NCBI RefSeq assembly: GCF_027596085.1
Contig: NC_072467.1
Span: 23,505-87,504 of the forward strand
Source of the DNA: Anoplopoma fimbria
Lineage: Eukaryota; Chordata; Actinopteri; Perciformes; Anoplopomatidae
Length of the DNA: 64,000 bases
Direction: 5' to 3'
The notes under the pieces were generated by a model. The model was not told the origin of the DNA, did not search any database, and worked only from the letters and a program-made list of their open reading frames with translations. Shown here piece after piece: positions 11,756 through 24,800 of the stretch (position 1 is its first letter; each line of letters begins with the position of its first letter). The position numbers and the translations under genes are program-made.

Positions 11756-14700
11756 AGTAATATGTGTCACTCTCACTCTTTTTCTCGCTCAGGCACAAAC
11801 ATGCAGATAGAAAAATGAGGGTGGGGCTACATGAAGAGGAAATATTTCCACTGAGCTTTGACTTTAGATCGGCAGACGACATACAGAGTCCAACTTGTTG
11901 TTTTTGCCGCGTTAGCGACCAGGAGACTCTTAAGAAGAGATTTTTGTACTGAACTGAGTGCACTGTTATTTAAGAAAATATGTACAAAGTAACTTATGGT
12001 TTACTTTGGTGTGTCTTTCGTGTATTTTTTATTCTGAATTATACATCAGAATAATGTGTGAGGAGAACACTTTTAAGATGTTGTAAAGTGCAGTATAGTC
12101 ATACATTGATATAAGCTGGTAATGCTTAAAGACATTTTTTTAATTAATTTTAACAGTGCTATCTGTGTTTTCAACATACTTATTAATGTTTAAATCTGCT
12201 TCTGTGTGATTTGATAGTTTAATAATACACAATAACTTTAATCATACATTTCCTAATTTAATCACTTTTAAAGTATCGGGATATTAGAAACACTTTAGAC
12301 TATTAATAACATTAATACCATTTTTCAAAACTGATGCTTTGTCTTTGATGCATTATTGATTTTTTGAAGTCTATTACCTGTTTGTAGCTTTTGTGCAGTT
12401 TCTTGTACTGGAACATGTTGCTGAGAACGGTGGATGCTGCTTTGGCTGCTCTCATCTTCCCAGAGCTTATGAAAAACAGATTCATCCAAGGTTAACGCTT
12501 GGTACAAATAATCTTGTTTCAGAATATATGTAAGTATGTAACTTTTCACATCAGATGTCATGAAAATGTGCAAATGTCTGTATCAGGATAAGGCATGTTA
12601 AATCAATTCCACTTAAACAGCTCACCTGTTGTCATGTGAGCTCTTGATGCCGACCAGTTTTTGCAGGCCATCAAAGAAGGTGATGTCCCTGGCAGCTAAA
12701 GTGCTGCTGGTCACCAAGTTATTGAGAACACCACAGATGTTGATCGTCACCTCGCTGGAGGGCTCCTTCTGGTGTCCATCGGTGGGCAGCTTGGTCACCA
12801 GGGTTTGCACCACCTTTACAGCTGAATAAACCAGTAAATATTGTTAAGATTTAGTTTTACAATCAGATAATTCCCGTTAGCAATGGCACTCGCATGAACG
12901 CACAAATTTCTGCCAAAGTTCAAACAGATTTTTTGCATTTTTTTTGTTTAGTTAAAGTTTAAAAAAAGTTAAACCAGATTTTTTTTATTGTCATGTAAAC
13001 TAACAAACTGAAATTTCAAAGAAAGGATACCACATAAATTCAGAAAAATGGTTTTCAAAGTAAATTTAAATGCTATAAATTCAGTGCTATTTACGTTTAA
13101 ACATTAATAAACATTAGAATTAATCTAAAATGTGATAAAACAAAACATTTTACTGAATATGTTATTATGTATATGTAACAGGTAGCTCAGAGCATCACAT
13201 TGTTTATCCTATCCTATCAAGGATTTAAAAAAAAGAGCTTACCCATGTCATTCTTATCCTTGGCATGGCGGGACAGATTTCGGAGGAAGCCTGTGAGAGA
13301 ACGCAGCTCCAGATCATTGCTGGTACGCAGGAGGTCCAGCATCACTGGCAGGATGCGCTCCTGCTCCAGAGCCACCCGGCTCAGCACAGAGGCCCACTGT
13401 GAGGCAAAGGGAGACAAATTCAATATTGGAGAAACTTTGTTGCATTTGAATGCTTTTGACAGGCGAACTGGAGAATCTGCTGCTTACCCTCTTGTCTCCA
13501 GCTGTGATGTTCTGCAGGGCTCCGGCTGCTGCCTCGCGGGTGGTGTGGTTGATCTCACACTCACTCAGCACACGTTTGTACAGCCCCACTATCTGTGGGT
13601 GCCACAGCCATTCCATGCCCCTTGGCACCCGAGCGACCTCGTTGAAAGTGGAGAGATCATAATTCTTGCTCTGTCAGGAGAAGGAAGAAACAAGGAGTCA
13701 TTGTTGAAACGGATGAATCTGGTCTGTACACACAAAAAGCTCAGGGGTAAATCTCACGTGTGCTTACATTTTTGGCTTTGCGGCTCTGAGGTGTAAAGCA
13801 ACCAATGGCTTCGCCATTCCCTGTGTCATTAGCTCTGGTCGGTCCTTCCAGGCGCAAGACAGCAGATGGAGGCATCTCACTGTAGAGCTGGTAGGAGAGG
13901 TTCCTCAAGACACACACTGCATTTTCCACCCCCTAAGAAAAAAAGACACACAGACAAATAAATAAACAAGCCTTGGTGTGAACAGAATCAGCAGCTTGAA
14001 CTCAGCTACATCTGGTCTTGTCTCACCTTGTCTTCTGCCTTGCTTTCATCAAGGGAAGCCCTGATGTAGCCCACCAAAGAGTCCACCAGTCCATTTGTTT
14101 CTCTCATCTGCTGACGGGTCTTCTCGTTCACAGAGCTCATATTCCTGAACACACAGAGAGCAAGTGATGGGTCAGAGAGATATTTCAGGTAAAATAGAGT
14201 CAGGAAACATGCATGTTATTACTTTAACTAGAGGGTGAATATAGAGATGGTTGTACAGTTTGGCTTGGGAGTGAAATTCTATTTCATGCACTTTAATGCA
14301 TGATACATATCCTGCAGAGAGCATTGCAAAATAAAAATAAAAACAATGGTGATTAATTTGGAGATAAACACCCTACAGGTAAACCGAGCATAAACAGAGC
14401 AGAGCCAACGCAACTGGAGGCTGGAGCGACGCAGGTTTTGAAAACAACAGTGAAAAGTCATGGGTATGGTAAAAGCTCCAGTGGCCGTGAGCTGATGCTT
14501 GTGATAAAGCATCCTGCCAGAACAAGTTCCCAAAAATGCAAATTTGATCATGGGAGAAAAAGCAGACTTTAACAAAGGAGCATGCTCAACCACAGACAGA
14601 AGACATGGATAAGTGAGATGCACCTGAGGCATCCTGTGGTGTTGTAGAAGATGTCTGCCTCAGAGGGCGACTGATGGATGCCCTCAGATTCTCCGGTGCC

Positions 14701-17700
14701 TGACAGAGGGATGAGGATCTTCTCAGTCAGCTGAGGAAGTGTCTCCCTGGCCAGTTTCTCTTTCAGGTTGTCTTTGGATGAAAGGTTCCACAGGATACCT
14801 GCACACATACACACAAGGGGAGAGTGAGTAAAACTGAAATTTCTGCGTCCTTTTTTGCATATGTATGTAGCTTATTTAATGTTTTATTTCTAAACCTGAA
14901 TGTCAGGAATATTGGACATTTTAACTTCAATCTTGGAGATTTACAATTATTTAGCAATAACCTCAGTTTTAAAGGGGCATCCAACTGAACAACCCAAGTG
15001 TTTCCTAGAGATACGGTGTGGTAAAAATGCAAAAGGCCCTCTCTAGGGAGTCAGCGTTTGGTTTGTCTGTTCTGGGCTGCTATAGAAACATGGTGGTGCA
15101 ACAAGGCGGACTCCATGAAGAGGAGCTATTCTCTATATAGATAAAACAGCTCATTTTAAGTTAATGAAATCAAAATTATACATAGTTCCAGGTGATGACA
15201 CATTAATGAAAACATAGTTATGGATATTCTTTTCAATTTTTGCTATTAAAACAACCTACATCATACACCCTGTTCCTTTAAGACATTTGGGGAGGTTGGC
15301 TTTGTTGCTTTCTTGCTGTGAGTTAGATGAGAAGATTAATACCACACTCAGACCTGAAAGTGGTATCAATCTTTTGATCTACCTCAACGCAAGGAAATAA
15401 AACAAGGGTACTTCCTAAAATGTTGTATGTGGACATCTGGAATTCCTTTCAAAACCTGGCAGTGAAGCTATAACATTAGTTGGCCATATGTAGGTAAGAT
15501 AAGAAGTCTTAGTCACATTTTGAAAAACAACCCATAGAAAAGGTGCACAACTACAGCTGCTCTGTTATTTATTACCCCAGTGACCCGGCTGATATAAATC
15601 AAGGTGTAACGGCTTAAAGGAAAGCGTGACAAGGCCATCACTCATAAAGGGAGTTGATATACTGCAAGTCCACAGGCCCAGACAGCTCCTACACACTCCT
15701 TTATCCCCCGTCTCACACCCCCTATAGAAAAGTCTGCAGCTCCACGTCATCCACCTCTGACTCTGCGTAATCACACTATATGTCATACAAATCTCCACAC
15801 AACATCGATTTTTTACATTTCATCATTTGTTTCATGAGAAAGTGTCACTGTTGATTATGCTGACAACAGATAATTGTGAATAATGACAGAGTAGGAACTT
15901 GTGAGAATGTATAAGTGCTGAAGGGCGAGGAGGCTGAGTCAACTGGAAACTTATTAGGACTCGAACTGTTAATGAACTGAAAAACAACGACACTCTGCTG
16001 TATAAAAGAATAACATCTCTCACATCTTCTCTGAAAATACCAAACTATCTCAAACTTTAATTCAGTTACAGTAAATGCTCATAAACAGTGGATTCTTGTT
16101 AAAGCGACGAGTTACAGCTTGCCTGCGTCCTCCTGTTTGTTTGCTGCTGAATAATATCAATCTCAAAAGCTACTCTCCGCTCAAAGAATTTCAAGGACAC
16201 TGCTGTCTAGATTATGTTGCATCCAAATATTGACAATAGTGACAAACTAATTAACATTCATTTCTACTCAAGGAAAAAAATCCAAAACAAGCAGTCTGAG
16301 ACCAACTCTGCTTGTTCTGTCTTGTTTTTTATTTAATTACTGTGATCGGGATTTTCCTACCAGTGATGTTCTTGTGGAGCTCTTCGTCAGACTCTTTGAG
16401 GGCCTCGACCAGCTGTGGGATGCCGCCCTCCTCGATCAGGGCCACCTTGTTGTCCATGTTCTCATAGATGAGGTTGCGTGTGGCGCCAGTGGCATAACGC
16501 TGCACTTCCTGGTTGTCGTAGTTGAACAGCTTCACCAGCTCACCGATGCCCTTCAAGCGACGCACCTAGAAACAAAGTGGCAGGAGAAAAAAAATTCCGC
16601 TTAGGATATTTACTGTTTTGGTAACTCCAAAATCTGACATAGGGCCTTTAACGGATTTGTTACATTCAGGGGGATACAGTTGTTCGCCAGATGAAAAGAA
16701 TACCACTCTTATGTCTGTATGGTCAATTTTAAATGAGGTGCTGAGACATTTTTTAGTTCCCTTTGGACAGAGCCAGGCTAGCTGTTTCCCTCTGTTTTCA
16801 GTCTTTATGCTAAGCTAAGCTAACCTACTACTGGCTGCTGGAGAGACTGCATGCTCAGAGCTAAACATAACCTCCATAAGCTAAAAGCACATGGCCAAAC
16901 TGAGCGAGTGAGCTGTCTGTCACATATGATATGTATGTGTATGTCTGCCATTCAACACCTCTACAGGGCAGAGTTCAGGTATGTTAACAGTGATGATCAA
17001 AATTGAAAACAACTGGAGCCCACTGAACAGAAGACAAAACTGCTCTTTTATGTCACCAGAAAAGGAGAAACATCCATCGTTTAAAGGAAAACAGTTTTCA
17101 TGACTGAGTTTCTCAATAAGGGATTACAGGGAAGAAAACCCGAGAGGAATTCTAACCACAAGTTTAATAAGTTTGAGCTACCTCATCTTTGGCCTCGCTG
17201 TCATTGTAACACTCATGTTGAATGTAGGCGGCACCCAGGACCTTCATCTCTTGGTCGGGATCTCTCAGGTTTTGCACTGCGGTGGGCATGTCCAAGGAGG
17301 TGATCCTATCGAAGGAGCAAATGAACAAATTTAAGCAAATAATCTAAAACATTTCAATTATGGCACCCTGACATCATGAATGGTAGCATAAAATATGTCT
17401 TTTGGATGTTTCAGTGAAAAGCAACAGTAATTATTCATAGATGATTTGTTTCTTGTCTGCCAAAAATACAGCCTGTTGAATTTCTTCCAAATCACACAGT
17501 GATCTGTGGATCCGCTTGGCTCCCCACATGCTGTGGGATGTGTGAAATGTGAGGCCTGGAACTGAGCTGCCACACCCAAAACCAGTCCTGCCACTAAGCA
17601 GCCACCTCCCAATGAACAGCTCTTATGAAATACACCAATCACACACATTCCCTTACGAAAAAACATGAAAGTTGTCTCTGTCATTGTCTATTTAAAACGA

Positions 17701-20700
17701 ATCAAAGGATGCCATGATTTAATATTTTTCTTATTGTCAAGAAATCCCATGAAAAGTTCTTGTCTGTCTCTCAATACTTTCGGATCTCTATAGCCTGTTT
17801 TTGCTTTTTGAGATATTAAGTTTAATTTTGTAGTTTTTTAACAAGCCATACTTTTCAGCAGCAGATAACTACACATTTTGTTGGCTAGTGAGTATCTACT
17901 GCAGCTGGACAGTGAACGAGGGACTGACTGAAGATAAACTACATGCACAAAAGTGTGTCTTGTTGTGTTTTCAGTAGTTTTTGGACAATGGAAGTACAGG
18001 TGCTCTCTTTAGCACAGAGGATTACGCTTCTGTATATCAGGCTTTGCCTCCACAAACAATACTTATTAGTAGGATCAATTCATTGTTGGTTTTAATCTTT
18101 TCTTAGAATATATCTACACTAAATAAACAAATTGAAGATTTTGTCAACAATTGTATGAGAACATGAAGATAACATCACTGTGTAAATGTGAATATTGGGT
18201 GACTTTGTTGTCATTTGAGTGTCTCACCCGCTGAGGTTGCCCATGCTGGCTCCCATCTCCATCTGGCCACCGTAGATGTCCGCGCCCCGGCCCACACTCT
18301 GCATGCTCTTGATGGACATGGCCCGGGACATGGTGCCCTTACGCTGCATAAGGTTCCCCTGGGAAGCAGAGGACACTCCGGATACCATGAACCCTCCATC
18401 CAATCTGTCCCCCCCTCCACCATAGACGCTCCCACCTGGGATAATCTGCTGCCCGGACACAGAGCCCATGCTCATCCGGTTTCGGTTTGTAATCCTGTTG
18501 ATGGTGCGGTGGGCCGGGCCTTTGAAGGAATGTTGCTGGTTGAAGTCTGCCTCTCCTGCTGTCATCCCTCCGCCGCGGGAAAGAGTGCCACTAAGAGATC
18601 GTTGCATGGGTGAAGTAAAGGTCATGGTGCTTCCTCCTTGCCTCGCCTGGCTGGTGTAGCCGTTGACTGCGCTCTGAGCGTACTGCCGTTGGTAGGTGGC
18701 GTCACGGTCGGAGACCATACTGGCGGCATCGCTGCCATCCATCATCCAGGGATTAATCACCTGTGCCTGCGCCTGCGCTTGCGCCTGCCGCACTGCGTGC
18801 ATGGAGAGGGCCTCTTGGTCCATTCGGCTTTGTTGCCTCGCAACCCCTTGGTAGTTCCCCATGCGTATGTCCTCTCGGTAATAACCACCACCACCACCAC
18901 CACCACCACCTCCAACAACTCCAACACCCATTCCACCCCCGACACTGATCTTGTGCAACTGGGCCATGTCAGGGCCGGCAGACTGGCTGGTGAAGCCTGA
19001 CCTCTGGGATATGCGTGGACCCTGAGAATGAGGAAGAGAAGTAAATGTTAAAAGTGTAACCAGACTTCAGATGAACTGTGTATGTGTGGGGGAATTTGTT
19101 GTGATTCACAGTATATCAACACATTTTATTTTTTTTGTATTTGATCACAGGGTTGTGAAACAAAGGTTAGGCCATTTTTTAAAAATATTAATTTCCATTC
19201 CTCATACAAACAAACACATATTTAGGAGATAAAGGCATTGTTATTGACTCAAATATCAAATATGGACACATTGAAAAGCAGGATGAAGTCCATAATGCAG
19301 CTTCAGGTTTCTCTTAAGGTCAGAGCTCAAACATCTGTGGCACAAAGCCAATGTCCTTCTGTTGAATCACTAAAATGGAGGAATCTAGAGGGTGGACTTG
19401 AAAACCTGAGCTGATCGCAGCGTACTGTGAAATACCACACATGCTGTGTCCTCGGTGACCCACTGTTGCACTAGCAGAGGGTCAGTGGCAATGTTTAAAT
19501 TAAACATTACATGATCAGCTGAAAATATCCATGACATGTGTGTGAAGACGCTGAAACAGTGACATAATGCTGAAGTACTCACCATTGTTCTGGCACCCGA
19601 GTACATGTAGGAGGATTTAGAGCTGTAGTTTGGGTTATAGGTATGATATTTCATGGTGGAAGAACCGCCGTAGTCTGGAAGGAAGCAGGGAGACAGAATA
19701 ACAGATGAATACCACAAACAATATCACACTGTTATCAGCGATACAACTGTAATAAAATGAAGCTTTGCTGAGAGACTAAAACTAGTTTCCATTTGATGTT
19801 GTGTGTTTGATGGGGGGTTTTTTATACAGTAGAATTTAAACTAAGAATTAAAACATACAGTGAAGTCTTTGTACTTGTATTTGCTTTTCCTAACAGCAAC
19901 ATGGCAACCTTAAAGGACAACCTTAAAGCACAGTTTTTTTCAGACTTTTAACGACGGCATGAGAAGAAGTAATGATTACAGCACTTATAAGAACAAGCAG
20001 TCTATTTGTCACCTTTTTAAATGACATTCAGCTAAAAATGTACTTAAATAATGGGGATTTGATTACTAAAAAGTCAAGGCAGAGTCGATGCGTTTATTCT
20101 ATGAGAAGCAGCATCACTGTCAGATGCAGTGGCTGGCTCTAAACAGGTCCAGGCAGAAACAACACAAAGAAGAAGATCTTTGATTGCAAAAAGTGCCATC
20201 TTGTTGTGCTTAAAATGTGTTGCCGACACATTTGAATGTCGTGTGAATGCTACTTCATTAATCTTTTGTTTTGTGTGCACTTTTGTTGAAATGTACTCAT
20301 CAGAAGTGGTGATAAATAGTTTCACTTTCTGCAAGTAAGGAGTTCCCACTTTTCTCTACTATAAGTAGAACTAGGAAGTAGACACAGCTGACAAATGCTG
20401 TTTTTTGGTTTTATACTTGCTGTGACCTTTAAGTAATCTTAAATCTAGGGAGTTTTTTCATTTGAAATTCATCACCTATTTTCCATCATTTAAAATTTCT
20501 CAACACACACATTTCATTTTGTAATCACGTACATTAGTTGTGTCAAGTGATCATTAGGTTCTACCACATACATAAATAATACAGCATCAAGTCAAGCCTG
20601 ACCTTTGCTGGTGTTACTGCACAAAACAATACAATCACGGAAACAATTAAGATATAATATTACTTTCACAGTCTTGTGTTTCAAAACTAAACACACATTT

Positions 20701-22119
20701 ATTGTTGTTGTTGTTGCTGTTGTTTTTTAATTCCCCGTTACTCCTATAAGTTACTTTAAAAAAAGTTGAGACTGACTTTTTTGTGTAGAAGACTTACTAT
20801 AAACACGGAAAAATTCAAAGTAAAAAAACAAACAGTCTTGACGTAACAAATGGCCCAGTGGTGGTAGATTTAATCACAGCAGCACGGGCATAACAAGGTG
20901 TAACGCCTCTTTAATTTACAACAATGACTGCATGTAAGACATACAGTTTGAATATCAGGTATCCTGTTGCACTTAAGACTGAGGTTTCAATTGCACACAC
21001 AGTCTGGAACAGCAGGACCAGAACGGTCACCTGGTCTGACGTCTCTGGTTCCCCTTCACTCGGAGTGAACAGTTCACATTAACAAAGACGCTCTCGGCAC
21101 CATCAGTAGAAAGAGTCTGAACGTTTTTGCTACAGAGTTACCTGACAGGTGAGAGGAGAATGTGACAGCAGGCATGTGATGCTTAAGCCACAGTATATCA
21201 ACTCAAAAGTCTGCTTCAACTGAAAGCACAATAGTACACTGTATATTTTTAAATGGGTAATTACGTTATATAATTTCTCATCATTAGAAATTAACTGTAC
21301 ATCCTGTCATTTAGTTCCAGAAAAAAGTAAAAGATTTTCAGAGAAGTACTTTGTTGTTCCAAGTATGACGCAACAATAAAAAAAGGCTAAAGCCATGCTA
21401 GGGGCTTTAAGCTAAATGCTAACAGGAGTTTAGTGCATTGGCATGCTAACATTTGCTGATTAGAACTAAACACAAAGTTTAGCTAAGGCTGATGGGAATG
21501 TCATTAGTTTTGCAGGTATTAAGTGTAAGAAATTGTCAAAATAAATTGAGCTGAAGCTGACGCATGAAATGTTATCACCAAAGTTATTACAAATCATCCT
21601 AAGGGAGACATAAACTACAGTTTACAAAATGACTAAAATGTCAACTTCATGGTGGTGCTGGAGGAAAAGTCAGATAGTCACCAAAGTAGGTAGGATTCAC
21701 CCTCTGGGGACCACGAACATCTGTACAAAATGTCATTACAATTCAACGGATTTGTGCTATACTGACTGACAGTGCCATTTGTACAGCCACACTGGTAGCA
21801 TGGCAAAAAAAAGGCTTGCCAGCCAGCAGTCAGTGTTTGAAGATTTGTAACATGTTCTGACACGAGGCTCGAGCCAATCATCCCATCTGCACTGATCATG
21901 ATCCAAAACTGACTAATTCAGAAATAAAAAAATAATTAACATTAATAAACATTATCAAAAACCAAACACAGGTTAACTTGTGTGACTATACCCACACAAA
22001 TGTGAACATGTGTAAGTTGTAGGTTTTACATTTCCCATGTGAGCAAAGGGGAGTGGTGAACTACCCTCAGGCTTCTTTGTAGCACGCACGCACGCACGCG
22101 CACACGCACACGCACACGC

Positions 22120-22191
<72 letters not shown>

Positions 22192-24644
22192 CCAGTTGGT
22201 GTAGATGAGAACGAGTCAACCTCGGCAACGCCCTACACACCTTCCCATCACACGGAAAACACACCCTGACAACTAAAGTTGTATTTTTTTTTAATCATCT
22301 GTTGTCTTTTGAATTATGCACTTTGGTCATCAAGCTGATACGTAGGCACGCCGTTTTTTCTGCCCTCACTTTCTGCCGAGACTTGCCCACCTGTAAGCAC
22401 CAATTAATCCATACATGGGCGATTGTTGCAGCATTTAAAAACAGAAGAGGAGGCGTTCCTTGCAGAATTCTCCGGGTGCTCTTCTCATGTGTGCATTCGA
22501 TCATAATGAGCTCCTCTGAAGCCACAAACCACTGAAATGGCAGCATTCCCTGCTGTGTTGTTAGGATTTCTTCTCTCCCTCTTGTTCAGGTTTCAAGAGA
22601 TGATAAATATGACGTGGCAACATTTTGTGACTGTGTGTTTTGTTCCCGGCAAAGCCCAGGGCAAAGGACAGGCAGAGATAACAGCCTATAACACGTCTAG
22701 TTTTTCATACAGTGCCGCCATGTTGGGCTACAGTGTTTGACAAAGAAAATTAAGGTAAAAAAAAAGTGAGTAATTTAGCCGACGTTTATGACCCTCTGCA
22801 TTACCAAATTAAAAACGGCACAAACAGTATGTTTTTTTCCCTCGAGGCAGTTAGCCTACTGGGGCAATGCTCAAACCAGACAGGTGAGAAAAACATACTT
22901 CTTCACAACCCATCATTTTAAAAGGTCATACTGACAAGAAGCTCGTGTGAAGCTGCTCCCTGTAGTCCATAATGGGACGTGAAGAAAATGTCTTCATGCA
23001 TCAAGAAGGTGCAAGTTTAAGTCACCAGATTTCAAAACCAACACAAAACTGTGTCCATTTGTGGCTCTACACTAATTCAGCTCCTTAACTGCAACAGTCC
23101 TGTAAACAAATTCAATCTTTTAATTTCCTAATGCGGGAGTCTCACTGCTGCTTACATAACAATCCCACCTTGTCTGACTTTGTCTGTGTGCTAAAGATTC
23201 AGACAGAGCCACCGTTTGACAATGCGTCATCTTTGAACATACGACATAACAGCAGCTTCTCACAAAACCATAATATCTCAGGTATCTCTTCAACCCTCAC
23301 CTCTTAAAGCTGAGTAAGACCTGAAACCCAATCCCACAGAGGGAGTCTTTCACCTTGGTCTGCTATCAGGGAAGTTCATGAAAGCAGCACTTGTTTGAGC
23401 CTGTTACACATTAACCCTTTCTCATGTGCTTGTTCACTACATACAGCGCTGTAGGATCACCGCTGAGGCTTCAGGTTCATTTGCTGCGAACCTGCAGAGC
23501 AGCTGAATGGACAAATTCCCAGATGGGTTGACGAGGCCCAGAGGAATGCAACAGGGACATACATGCACAACAAAAAACAGCACACACCGCAGGCGTATTA
23601 ATGCATGCTTGCTTGATGAAGGTAAAAGCTACTCCGCTGATATGAGTCACTTTAGGGGAATACTGAAATTGGTTCTTGTAAAAAAACAGAAAATAAAACT
23701 TTTGGTAGCTGCAACAATTAGTTAAATAATCAATTTGTCAGGCAACAGAAAATCTAACGTCCACTCTCTAGAAAGTATTTTTAGAGCAAGAATGACTTGA
23801 TTCCACCCAATTTAATATTTTCTGGTTTTCTTTGTCTTCTATGATAGTGAGCTGAGTATCTTTGGGTTTAAAACTGACTGCAGGCTGCTCTGGAAAATAC
23901 ACCCAACTGATTTATAGATGAATCAAGACAATATTCAATAGACAATTATCTCGATGCTATGCTTGTCTGGTGTGATTCAAAAAGGGAGGACGAAGGAGGG
24001 GTTTTGAACTTTGTAAACAGGCTATACACAGGAATAGAATCATGTTGCTGTGTGGGGTATCCAGTGTTAACAACACTTAATATCCCAGTTCCTTTCAGCG
24101 ACTAGAAGTATTGGCTAAAGGAAACAGGATAAGAGTTTAATCCCCGTCTATACAGACCTAACAGACATGTGATGTGTCACCATTGGGCTTTAAACTCACT
24201 AGCACTATTTTCAAACACCTGCACCTGAACCTGTGTGGGGCTCAGACAGTCAGCTCATGGTTAGGGTTAGGCTCTTTACGCGGAAATACTGTCATGAAGC
24301 AGAACATCCAGCCGACACGGTTCCTCCTGACACTGATTAAACAGACTGATGGTGGTTACCTGACAGATTAAACACTTGTTGGTGGTTACCTGACAGATTA
24401 AACAGACTTGTTGGTGGTTACCTGACATGGCGTACTGTGAGGACGACCCATTCTGCCTCGGGAGGGTGGACTTCTCCGCCAGCCTCATCTGGACCTGCTG
24501 CTGGACGCGGCGCGCTCTGGACATCTCGTCCGACATGCTGCCTCCGTGTCCGAGCTGGACCTCCGACGGGAGTCCATAGGTAGTGACCGAGGTGTTGGGC
24601 TGGAGAGCGGACAAAAACACGTGTTCTGAGGCCACGACGCTCAT
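11118..24644 (-). CDS. pkp3: Plakophilin-3
   Basis: Desmosomal armadillo protein linking desmoplakin and desmosomal cadherins in epithelia. Thirteen constitutive coding exons in transcript order: 24422-24644, 19583-19674, 18228-19021, 17182-17305, 16361-16565, 14624-14798, 14027-14144, 13768-13932, 13488-13670, 13243-13396, 12626-12821, 12378-12465, 11118-11159. They join in frame to 852 aa. The N-terminus FLSALQPNTS-x-GLPSEVQL parallels human PKP3. Exon 3 encodes a low-complexity head with a poly-Gly run (about 142-151) and an Ala-Gln repeat. Armadillo repeats run from about residue 371 to 830 and include GAAYIQHECY, VKLFNYDNQEVQRYATGATRNLIYEN, GILWNLSS, VENAVCVLRNLSY, IGCFTPQSR and AAAGALQNITAGDK. 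The last 13 residues, KGYTRPDFADMTI, come from a tiny exon that aligns with the human KGYRKEDF ending. A possible extra 39-nt exon is listed separately. Confidence 0.95.
11542..11582. repeat. (TG)n microsatellite
   Basis: Imperfect TG run interrupted by TATGTATG, in pkp3 intron 12 between the last two coding exons. Confidence 0.95.
11682..11754. repeat. (CA)n microsatellite
   Basis: About 36 uninterrupted CA units in the pkp3 intron upstream of the terminal coding exon. Confidence 0.97.
14970..15283. repeat. Dispersed fish repeat (AAACATGGTGGTGCAAC family)
   Basis: Located in the pkp3 intron between exons 16361-16565 and 14624-14798. It has AAAAGGCCCTCTCTAGGGAG, then GAAACATGGTGGTGCAACAAGGCGGACTCC, and ends TACACCCTGTTCCTTTAA. 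I recognise this word order as a high-copy non-autonomous repeat of percomorph fish; the class is not assigned. Confidence 0.6.
15290..15430. repeat. Partial copy of the TAAGCTAAGC-family repeat
   Basis: Contains GAGTTAGATGAGAAGATTAATACCAC and, inverted, GTGGTATCAATCTTTTGATCTA. It is a fragment of the family seen at 8390-8765, directly after another repeat, suggesting a nested insertion. Confidence 0.55.
16640..16860. repeat. Partial copy of the TAAGCTAAGC-family repeat
   Basis: Contains CCAGGCTAGCTGTTTCCCTC and CTTTATGCTAAGCTAAGCTAACC, the same core as at 8640. It lies in the pkp3 intron between exons 17182-17305 and 16361-16565. Confidence 0.6.
21380..21815. repeat. Dispersed repeat (GGCATGCTAACATTTGCT family) in pkp3 intron 1
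   Basis: Characteristic words in order: GGCATGCTAACATTTGCT, AGGCTGATGGGAATGTCATT, CACCAAAGTTATTACAAATC, CAACTTCATGGTGGTGCTGG and CCTCTGGGGACCACGAAC. The ends have short inverted GCCATGCTA/TAGCATGGC words. This is a well-known high-copy percomorph repeat. Its reverse strand contains the candidate 39-nt exon 21682-21720. Confidence 0.75.
21682..21720 (-). CDS. pkp3: Candidate repeat-derived 39-nt cassette exon of pkp3
   Basis: On the minus strand this stretch is flanked by TTTTGTACAG and GTGACT, a plausible acceptor and donor. Its phase (1 to 1) lets it slot between exons 24422-24644 and 19583-19674 without breaking the frame, adding 13 residues (DVRGPQRVNPTYF). It lies wholly inside a dispersed repeat, so it is either an exonised repeat or chance. 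It is not needed for a complete pkp3 frame. Confidence 0.3.
22083..22188. repeat. (CACG)n/(CA)n compound microsatellite
   Basis: CACG and CACACG units pass into about 30 CA units, in pkp3 intron 1. Confidence 0.97.
24336..24427 (-). repeat. Tandem triplication spanning the pkp3 exon 1 donor
   Basis: Three copies of a 30-32 base unit (TTGGTGGTTACCTGACAGAT-like on the plus strand) start inside exon 1 and run into intron 1. Each copy carries the minus-strand sequence TGTCAG|GTAACCACC, so three potential 5' splice sites lie at 24420-24421, 24388-24389 and 24358-24359. The proximal one keeps the frame; the others add 32 or 62 nt and shift it. Confidence 0.85.
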
Positions 24645-24800
24645 GGTGAGTGAAGAAGAAGACAGAGGAGAAGCCGTGGAGCAGGTCGTCTGAGGGTTTG
24701 TGTTTCACGAGAAGCTCTCAGCTCAACAGCAGCAGGAGGTGGAGCCTCAGAGGACCAAGACCTCAGAACCTACCTGCCTCACAGGTGCTCGCTTCTTTCT
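24645..24800 (-). promoter_or_regulatory. pkp3 5' UTR / proximal promoter with an E-box
   Basis: Sequence just upstream of the pkp3 start codon. CAGGTG at 24782-24787 is a palindrome-compatible E-box of the Snail/ZEB type. Mammalian PKP3 is known to be repressed by ZEB1 through such sites, so the position is suggestive. No TATA box is evident. Confidence 0.35.

Noticed and set aside
12325..12573. Extension of the pkp3 penultimate exon past its donor (ends KINNASKTKHQF in one reading)
   Set aside because: The CAG|GTAATA donor joins in phase to the 11118-11159 exon, which restores the conserved KGY..DF ending, so splicing is preferred to read-through.
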